Assembly: GCA_963738445.1 (NCBI GenBank)
Contig: CAVTWS010000023.1
Span: 310,001-374,000, forward strand
Source: CAVTWS01 sp963738445
GTDB lineage: Bacteria; Actinomycetota; Acidimicrobiia; Acidimicrobiales; SHLQ01
DNA: 64,000 nucleotides
Reading direction: 5' to 3'
The position numbers and the translations under genes were made by a program. How positions within the stretch are numbered: position 1 is the first letter of the stretch; every line of letters starts with the position of its first letter. The notes under the pieces were generated by a model. That model saw only the letters and a program-made list of their open reading frames with translations. It ran no database searches and had not been told where the DNA came from. Below, in pieces: positions 59,124 to 64,000 of the stretch.

Positions 59124-59750
59124 ATGTCCGAATCGGCGGCAGCCAACGGAGCACGACACGAAGCCGAAGCGGGGGCCCGCCGCGCCCAGATGTCAGCGTT
59201 CGTCGCGCTCGCCCGGCGCCACGTGGACGATGCCGGCCTGGCGCCCCTCGACACACCGGCCGTCGAACGGCCCGTCGCCGATCCGTTCGGGCCCGAGATC
59301 GACGAGGGATGGTCGGACCCCGAGCCCGAGCAGGCGGCAATCGTGTCTGAGCCGGTGATCATCCGGACGGACGAAGCGGGGATCGCGTGGCTCGACAGCG
59401 TGTCGGGGTTCGTCGCCGCTTCGGTGTTCGAGATCGCTACGGGGCGGATACTGGCCAGCCGGAGCGCCGATCGGGGGCTGGGGGGCGACGTCCTGGCGTC
59501 GTCCATGGCATGGGTCATGCGAGCGATCGACGTGGCCGTGGGGATGATGGGCGGCGAGGGCACCTTCGGCGCCCGCACCGGCTTCGAGCTCCACGCCCGC
59601 GATGGGCGGATCATCGTGCACTACCTGGGCGCCGACGTCGGGTTGGCCATCGTGGTCGACCAGACCGACGTGGCGGCGACCAATGCCTCCCTCGTACTGG
59701 CATTGCGTCGAGCGCTCCCGGGGATCGACGCCACCTTCGTCACCCGGTGA
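59124..59750 (+). CDS. Roadblock/LC7-like domain protein
   Basis: A 208-residue protein from the ATG at 59124 (CGGGAAG upstream). The first 95 residues are acidic and probably disordered. The C-terminal part, LDSVSGFVAASVFEIATGRILASRSADRGLGGDV through GLAIVVDQTDVAATNASLVLALRRAL, has the strand-helix order and GxxAAxVxxxxTGxxLAS signature of roadblock/MglB proteins, which regulate small GTPases or polarity. Such proteins often work with DUF4388 proteins, one of which is at 35667. The assignment is by pattern. Confidence 0.65.
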   Translation: MSESAAANGARHEAEAGARRAQMSAFVALARRHVDDAGLAPLDTPAVERPVADPFGPEIDEGWSDPEPEQAAIVSEPVIIRTDEAGIAWLDSVSGFVAASVFEIATGRILASRSADRGLGGDVLASSMAWVMRAIDVAVGMMGGEGTFGARTGFELHARDGRIIVHYLGADVGLAIVVDQTDVAATNASLVLALRRALPGIDATFVTR

Positions 59751-59760
59751 GCGGGGCGGT

Positions 59761-60828
59761 TCAGCGCCGGTCAGGCGACCGGAGGCGCACCGGCACCACT
59801 TCGACCCGCTGGTGCCTCCCGCCAGCCAGCTGCCCGCAGGCTGCGGCGATGCCCCGGCCTCGGGTGTCACGGATCGTTGTGGTCACCCCCGCGGTGCGGA
59901 GTGACTCGGCGAACCGCCGCACCCCCGACGCGGGTGTACCGGACAACCCGTCGACCGTGGGGTTGAGCGGGATGAGGTTGACGTGCGCCGCCAACGGGCG
60001 GGCGATTGCGGCCAGCTCCCGAGCGTCGACCGCGCGGTCGTTGACACCGTCGATCAGGGCCCACTCGAAGGAGATCCGGCGGTTGGTGCGGTCGAACCAG
60101 GTACGGCAGGCGCCGATGAGGTCGGTCAGCGGGTAGCGCCGGTTGATCGGCACCAACTCGTCACGCAGCTCGTCGTTGGCGGCGTGGAGCGACACGGCGA
60201 GGTTTACCGGAAGGCCTTCGGCGGCCAGGCGGACGATCCCGGGCACGATCCCGACGGTGGAGACGGTCAGGTGTCGCGCCGACAGCCCGAGGTCGCCGTG
60301 GAGGCGACGGACCGACCTGATGCAGCGGTCGTAGTTGGCCAGCGGCTCGCCCATGCCCATGAACACCACGTTGCTGACCCGCCGGTCGCCGGCCGCGCGT
60401 TGGGCTTCGACGACCTGCTCGACGATCTCCCCGACGGTGAGGTGGCGCTCGAACCCGGCCTGGCCGGTGGCGCAGAACCCGCAGGCCATGGCGCAGCCGG
60501 CCTGGGAGCTGACACAGACGGTGGTGCGGTCGGGGTAGTGCATCAGGACCGTCTCGATCCGGGCGCCGCCGGCGAGGGTGTAGAGCAGCTTGACCGTCCG
60601 CCCGGAGTCCTCCTCGACGCGTTCGGTGAGCTCCAGCGCCGCCGGCAGGGCTTCCGAGAGGCGCTGCCGCAACGCCGCCGGCAGCGTCGTGATGTCCTCG
60701 AGCCGCTGATGGTTCTGGTACAGGCCGGTCCACACCTGTTCGACGCGGTAGGCGGGCTCGCGTTCGAGCAGGACCGCCAGGTCGGCCCGGTCGATGTCGT
60801 AGCGGGTGCGTGGTGCGGTGGTGGTCAC
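59761..60828 (-). CDS. rlmN: 23S rRNA/tRNA adenine C2-methyltransferase RlmN
   Basis: This radical-SAM enzyme methylates A2503 of 23S rRNA and A37 of some tRNAs. The 355-residue protein has the cluster motif CAMACGFC, TVCVSSQAGC before it, VVFMGMGEPLANYD, LAVSLHAANDELRDELVPINRRYPL, RISFEWALIDGVND and NLIPLNP. The methyl-accepting Cys lies in RGRGIAAACGQL. The GTG start overlaps the stop of the mshD-like gene by three bases, so the two are co-translated. Confidence 0.96.
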   Translation of the reverse strand: MTTTAPRTRYDIDRADLAVLLEREPAYRVEQVWTGLYQNHQRLEDITTLPAALRQRLSEALPAALELTERVEEDSGRTVKLLYTLAGGARIETVLMHYPDRTTVCVSSQAGCAMACGFCATGQAGFERHLTVGEIVEQVVEAQRAAGDRRVSNVVFMGMGEPLANYDRCIRSVRRLHGDLGLSARHLTVSTVGIVPGIVRLAAEGLPVNLAVSLHAANDELRDELVPINRRYPLTDLIGACRTWFDRTNRRISFEWALIDGVNDRAVDARELAAIARPLAAHVNLIPLNPTVDGLSGTPASGVRRFAESLRTAGVTTTIRDTRGRGIAAACGQLAGGRHQRVEVVPVRLRSPDRR

Positions 60829-61538
60829 GGTTGGGCGACGCCCGGGATGTCGAGCCGGTATGCCCGATTGACGTGGTGGACCGAGAAGCCGATGCGTTCG
60901 TAAGTCGCGACAGCCGGAGCGTTGTCCGCCTCGACGAAGAGCATCCCCACGGTGAGCCCCTGGTGGGCCAACCAGTCGAGGCCCACCAGGGTCATCGGGA
61001 CTCCGAGCCCGCGGCCGTGCGCCGACGGATCGATGGCGATGGCGTAGATCTCGCCCAGGGGTGGGTCGAGATCACCGTGGACCTTGGTCCAGCAGAACCC
61101 GAGCAGCTCGCCGGATTCCTCGTACAGGAGGAACCCGTCCGGGTCGTACCAGGGCTCGTCCTGACGGCGGCGGAGGTCGTCGATGGTCCAGCCGCCCTGC
61201 TCGGGGTGCCAGTGGAAGGCTCGGTTGTTGACGGCGAGGAAGGCATCGGCATCGGCGTCGGTGAACGATCGGACGGGCAGGGTCGAGCGCGTCGCCGGAA
61301 GTGGGCACCGCATCTGGAGGAGATCGCGGTACGGCTCGAACCCGCAGTCGAGCGCCTGCGCATGGGCGCCCGGATCGACTTCCTCGATCCACAACTGGGT
61401 GGTGCCGCCACCCGATCGTCGGATGGTGTCGACGAGGCCGGTCAGGGCGCGCGACAACTCGTCGCCCGGTCGTTGCGCCCCGACGGAGCTCGACCAACGA
61501 AACGGGCCAGGCAGGGGGCCGGACAGACTCGCGTGCAC
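60825..61538 (-). CDS. mshD: Mycothiol synthase-like GNAT acetyltransferase
   Basis: MshD acetylates Cys-GlcN-Ins in the last step of mycothiol synthesis. The 237-residue protein has a C-terminal GNAT domain closely resembling MshD: GEIYAIAIDPSAHGRGLGVPMTLVGLDWLAHQG, then MLFVEADNAPAVATYERIGFSVHHV. The N-terminal GNAT half is shorter than usual (MshD is about 300 residues), with only LVDTIRRSGGGTTQLWIEE recognisable. The GTG at 61538 is 7 nt after a TAGCCT box, so the gene is probably leaderless. rlmN follows in the same operon. Confidence 0.82.
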   Translation of the reverse strand: MHASLSGPLPGPFRWSSSVGAQRPGDELSRALTGLVDTIRRSGGGTTQLWIEEVDPGAHAQALDCGFEPYRDLLQMRCPLPATRSTLPVRSFTDADADAFLAVNNRAFHWHPEQGGWTIDDLRRRQDEPWYDPDGFLLYEESGELLGFCWTKVHGDLDPPLGEIYAIAIDPSAHGRGLGVPMTLVGLDWLAHQGLTVGMLFVEADNAPAVATYERIGFSVHHVNRAYRLDIPGVAQP

Positions 61539-61545
61539 GACGCTC

Positions 61546-61555
61546 AGGCTACGGT
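61546..61555. promoter_or_regulatory. Overlapping divergent leaderless promoters of mshD and nth
   Basis: TAGCCT on the minus strand (61551-61546) lies 7 nt before the mshD GTG. TACGGT on the plus strand (61550-61555) lies 8 nt before the nth ATG. The two -10 boxes share the central TA, and only 25 bp separate the start codons. Confidence 0.6.
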
Positions 61556-61563
61556 CACGAGCG

Positions 61564-62208
61564 ATGGCACGACCACGATCCCCTCGAGGACGCGCTCGAT
61601 TGGTCCACGAGCGTCTCGCCGTGGAGTACCCCGAGGCGATCTGCGAACTGAACCACCGCAACGCCTACGAGCTGCTGGCGGCGACGATCCTGTCGGCGCA
61701 GTGCACGGATGAGCGGGTGAACATGGTCACGCCCACCCTGTTCGCGCGGTACCCCTCCCCGGCGCATCTGGCCGGCGCGGCGCTCGTCGACGTGGAGGAG
61801 ATCGTCCGCTCTACCGGGTTCTACGCCAGCAAGGCCAAGAGCCTCGTGGGCATGGCACAACGCCTGACGGAGGAATTCGACAGTGTCGTGCCGGCGTCGA
61901 TGGAGGATCTCACCAGCCTCCCCGGAGTGGGCCGCAAGACGGCGAACGTGGTGCGCAGCGTGGCGCTCGATCTTCCGGGGCTGCCCGTCGACACGCATGT
62001 GGGTCGATTGTCACGGCGGCTCGGCCTCACCACCGAGACCGACGCCGTGAAGATCGAGATGGAGCTGAACCCGATGATCCCTCCGGCCGAGCGTGGCCCG
62101 TTCGGCCTGCGGCTGATCCTGCACGGTCGACGCGTCTGCGAGGCCCGAAAACCGCGATGCCTGGAATGTGCCCTCGCCGACTTCTGTCCGTCCGTCGGAA
62201 CGGGTTGA
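61564..62208 (+). CDS. nth: Endonuclease III
   Basis: Nth removes oxidised pyrimidines and cuts the abasic site. The 214-residue protein has LLAATILSAQCTDERVN, the helix-hairpin-helix with catalytic Lys (LPGVGRKTANVVRSVA), the catalytic Asp in VDTHVGRLSRRLGL and the 4Fe-4S motif CEARKPRCLECALADFC (Cys spacing 6-2-5). The ATG at 61564 has no ribosome binding site and sits behind a TANNNT box. Confidence 0.96.
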   Translation: MARPRSPRGRARLVHERLAVEYPEAICELNHRNAYELLAATILSAQCTDERVNMVTPTLFARYPSPAHLAGAALVDVEEIVRSTGFYASKAKSLVGMAQRLTEEFDSVVPASMEDLTSLPGVGRKTANVVRSVALDLPGLPVDTHVGRLSRRLGLTTETDAVKIEMELNPMIPPAERGPFGLRLILHGRRVCEARKPRCLECALADFCPSVGTG

Positions 62209-62295
62209 CGCCCTGGGCCGTTCGGCTCAGAATCGATCTCGGGAGAGAACTTCTCGCTCGATGATTCGTAACGTGCGCAGCGTGTGACTATGATG

Positions 62296-62402
62296 CTCGC
62301 TTGTCAGGTACCCGCCACCTGACACAAATGCGACACACTGGGATTCCGCCGCCCGGTGTCGCCCGAACCGGCGCCCACCGCGGGGGCGCCGGTTCACCTT
62401 TT
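62296..62402 (+). ncRNA. Candidate small RNA with C-rich loops
   Basis: TATGAT at 62289-62294 is a strong -10 box. The transcript predicted from it has three stem-loops. The first is TGTCAGGT/ACCTGACA (62302-62309 with 62317-62324, loop ACCCGCC). The second joins CGACAC with GTGTCG around an inner CTGGG/CCCGG stem (about 62331-62364, C-rich loop). The third is the 12-bp terminator. No open frame fits. The two C-rich loops recall the actinobacterial 6C RNA, but the runs are interrupted by G, so the family link is only a suggestion. Confidence 0.55.
62365..62402 (+). terminator. Rho-independent terminator
   Basis: GAACCGGCGCCC (62365-62376) pairs fully with GGGCGCCGGTTC (62384-62395) around a 7-nt loop and is followed by ACCTTTTCTT. 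It is the clearest intrinsic terminator in the window. Confidence 0.85.
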
Positions 62403-62546
62403 CTTGCCCTCGACTCGGCTGGTGGACCCGAAGGACGCCCGCCCGCGGCCATCCCGGTGCAGCCACGATGAGCGCCGGCAAAGCCGGCACCTCCAGAAAC
62501 TCGCCCGAACGGAGCGAGCGGGGCGAGCGAGTGAGGGTGATGCTTC
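62403..62546. other. Intergenic stretch with a small hairpin
   Basis: GCCGGC-AAA-GCCGGC (62474-62488) forms a perfect 6-bp stem. A purine-rich GAGCGAGCG-type stretch follows. It lies downstream of the minus-strand gene at 62547 and could help end its transcript. No gene is seen here. Confidence 0.35.
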
Positions 62547-62735
62547 TCAGAGCGACCGCTGGAGGACCGACAGCCGTCGCGCCGCGGTGGCGAGCGAACG
62601 CTCGACCTCGATGAGGCGGGTGGCGATGTCCTCGCGTTCGCCCCCCACGTACCCGGTGGACATCCCGTCGAGGCGTTTCACCAGGTCGTCGAGCTGGGAG
62701 ACGATCGACGACAGCTCAGCGGCGTGGGAATTCAT
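62547..62735 (-). CDS. Small coiled-coil protein, unknown
   Basis: A 62-residue protein with a strong GGAGGCGA site before the ATG at 62735. It is almost wholly helical with heptad-like spacing (AAELSSIVSQLDDLVKRLDGM, then EREDIATRLIEVERSLATAARRLSVLQ), separated by STGYVGG. Small proteins of this type occur next to hisD in some actinobacteria, but I know no function. It is divergent from hisD. Confidence 0.65.
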   Translation of the reverse strand: MNSHAAELSSIVSQLDDLVKRLDGMSTGYVGGEREDIATRLIEVERSLATAARRLSVLQRSL

Positions 62736-62951
62736 GGGGTCGCCTCCAGGAGCGGGAACGATGGCGGTTTCACGGCGTGCCAGGTCGGACCCGGGCGAGC
62801 AGGCATCATGGCACGACCGTCATCCCTGCCGGTCGGCGCGAAATCGGAGGTCCGGGCCGAAGGTCCGGCGGGTACGGTGAGGGGCTGCGTCGTCGCCCGG
62901 AACTCGGCCGGGCCACGGTGGTGCGTTGGGTCGACACAGGAGGTCAGGGTC
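62736..62951. promoter_or_regulatory. Divergent intergenic region before hisD
   Basis: It contains TACGGT (62873-62878), a possible -10 box towards hisD, and AGGAGGT (62939-62945) as a strong ribosome binding site. On the other strand it holds the ribosome site of the small gene at 62547-62735. Confidence 0.4.
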
Positions 62952-64000
62952 ATCGACGACAGGTTCGCGCTTCCACGGCTCGACCTTCGCGGGACCGACC
63001 CGGCGCACGCCGAGCTCCCCACCTTCGCCGACCTGACCGACGGCCCGCTCGAGGCCGTGCGGGCCATCATCGACGACGTCAGGACGCGGGGCGACGCGGC
63101 GTTGCTCGACCTCACCGAGAAGTTCGACGGGGTCCGGCTTCCCGCCATCGCCGTCCCCCCGGAACGGGTCCACGAGGCCCTCGCGGAGGTGGCGGCCGAC
63201 GTGCGGGCGGCGCTGCGGGTGGCAGCCGAGCGCATCCGCACGTTCCACGAGCATCAACGTCGCTCCCCGACCACGGTCGAGGAGGACGGCATCGTCGTCC
63301 GGAGCGTGCACATCCCGGTCGACCGGGTCGGGTGCTACGTACCGGGCGGCCGGGCCTTGTACCCGTCGACGGTGCTCATGACCGCCATACCGGCTCGGGT
63401 GGCCGGCGTGGCGCAGATCGTCCTGTGCGTGCCGCCCGGGCCCGATGGCCACGTGGCTCCGGTGACGCTGGCGGCGGCGGCGGTGGCTGGCGTCGACTGC
63501 GTCTACGCCGTCGGCGGCGCCCAGGCGATCGCCGCCATGGCGTTCGGCACCGAGACGATCTCCGCCGTCGACGTCATCGCCGGCCCCGGCAATCGATACG
63601 TGGCCACCGCCAAACGCGAGGTCGCCGGCGTGGTCGGAGTTCCCTCGGCCTTTGCCGGCCCCTCGGAAGTCGTGGTGATCGCCGACGGTTCCGTCCCGGC
63701 CGCGGCGGTGGCCGCCGACCTGCTTGTGCAGGCCGAGCACGGTCCGGACGGTCTGGCCTGGCTCATCACGTGGGATCCCGCGGTCGTCGACACGGTGGAG
63801 GCCGAGGTGTCGGCCCAACTGGCTTCGGCACCCCGAGCGGCCGACATCGCGGCGACCCTGGCCACCCGCGGTCGGGCCATCCTCGTCGACCACCCGGCGG
63901 CGGCGCTGACCCTGGCCAACCGGTTGGCCCCCGAGCACCTCGAGCTCATGTGCGCCGACGCCGAGGCCCTGAGCGCCGATGTGCGCCACGCCGGCGCGGT
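62952..64000 (+). CDS. hisD: Histidinol dehydrogenase, N-terminal part
   Basis: HisD performs the last two oxidations to histidine. The frame runs off the window end, leaving about 349 residues: LPRLDLRGTDPAHAELP, VDRVGCYVPGGRALYPSTVLMTAIPARVAGV, VYAVGGAQAIAAMAFGTETI, DVIAGPGNRYVATAKREVAG, GPSEVVVIADG, LLVQAEHGPDG and LAPEHLELM are all conserved. The start is unclear. After AGGAGGT the next codons in frame are AGG, GTC, ATC, so an ATC at 62952 has the right spacing but is a rare start. An in-frame GTG at 62877 would add 25 atypical residues. Confidence 0.9.
   Translation, partial: MDDRFALPRLDLRGTDPAHAELPTFADLTDGPLEAVRAIIDDVRTRGDAALLDLTEKFDGVRLPAIAVPPERVHEALAEVAADVRAALRVAAERIRTFHEHQRRSPTTVEEDGIVVRSVHIPVDRVGCYVPGGRALYPSTVLMTAIPARVAGVAQIVLCVPPGPDGHVAPVTLAAAAVAGVDCVYAVGGAQAIAAMAFGTETISAVDVIAGPGNRYVATAKREVAGVVGVPSAFAGPSEVVVIADGSVPAAAVAADLLVQAEHGPDGLAWLITWDPAVVDTVEAEVSAQLASAPRAADIAATLATRGRAILVDHPAAALTLANRLAPEHLELMCADAEALSADVRHAGA

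Noticed and set aside
1..64000. tRNA, rRNA and known riboswitches
   Set aside because: I looked for T-loop GGTTCGAATCC-like sequences, rRNA landmarks and common riboswitch cores and found none convincing. A covariance search would be needed to exclude divergent ones.

Overview
The window reads as a high-GC chromosome segment of an actinobacterium, most likely from the class Acidimicrobiia (inference). The arguments are a mycothiol-synthase-like acetyltransferase, a Bpa/PafE-type proteasome activator, a menaquinone gene pair, large secreted repeat proteins of a kind I associate with Acidimicrobiia, a lysine-rich histone-H1-like protein, and many genes whose start codon lies 6-9 nt after a TANNNT box with no Shine-Dalgarno sequence, the signature of leaderless transcripts. 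No rRNA, tRNA or CRISPR was seen.

Layout. 1-5155: the end of yebC, a degenerate secreted-protein fragment, two paralogous membrane-anchored proteins (one with an in-frame stop) and an ABC-2 transporter; this block separates yebC from ruvCAB. 5252-17086: ruvC-ruvA-ruvB, a secreted M28 peptidase, then queA-tgt-yajC-secD-secF-rel. 17128-20197: hisS and aspS, each with one extra base that splits the frame. 20243-25962: a membrane protein, a TIM-barrel isomerase-like protein and two tandem large secreted repeat proteins. 26016-27407: an insertion element with three short repeats at each end. 27436-34713: rarA, two small membrane or coiled-coil proteins, alaS, ruvX, mltG. 34722-43168: shikimate genes aroE, aroK, aroB, aroQ, with a DUF4388 protein, a prepilin peptidase, pepQ, efp, nusB and a DivIVA-like protein. 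43238-51197: a DksA-like protein, rluD, an Rrf2 regulator, a phosphodiesterase-like enzyme, bpa and dnaE. 51313-57309: a conserved unknown, a nitroreductase whose frame runs into an H1-like protein, then a compact run of OB-fold/zinc-ribbon protein, thiolase, unknown 345-residue protein, UGSC selenoprotein and SDR. 57407-64000: menA, menG, a roadblock-like protein, rlmN, mshD-like, nth, a candidate small RNA, a tiny coiled-coil protein and the start of hisD.

The best discovery candidate is at 53206-57309. One gene there has an in-frame UGA inside the UGSC motif, followed exactly 11 nt later by an 8-bp stem-loop, as expected of a bacterial SECIS. It sits between thiolase/OB-fold genes and an oxidoreductase, which suggests an uncharacterised selenium-dependent acyl-CoA or ketone pathway. 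Other notable signals are the multi-repeat ends of the insertion element, two related 50-bp palindromic intergenic elements, tandem duplications recurring at gene junctions, overlapping divergent leaderless promoters for mshD and nth, and a promoter-stem-loops-terminator unit after nth.

Three genes (hisS, aspS, transposase) carry one extra G or C in GC-rich sequence. Because two of them are essential, sequencing error is the first explanation to test.
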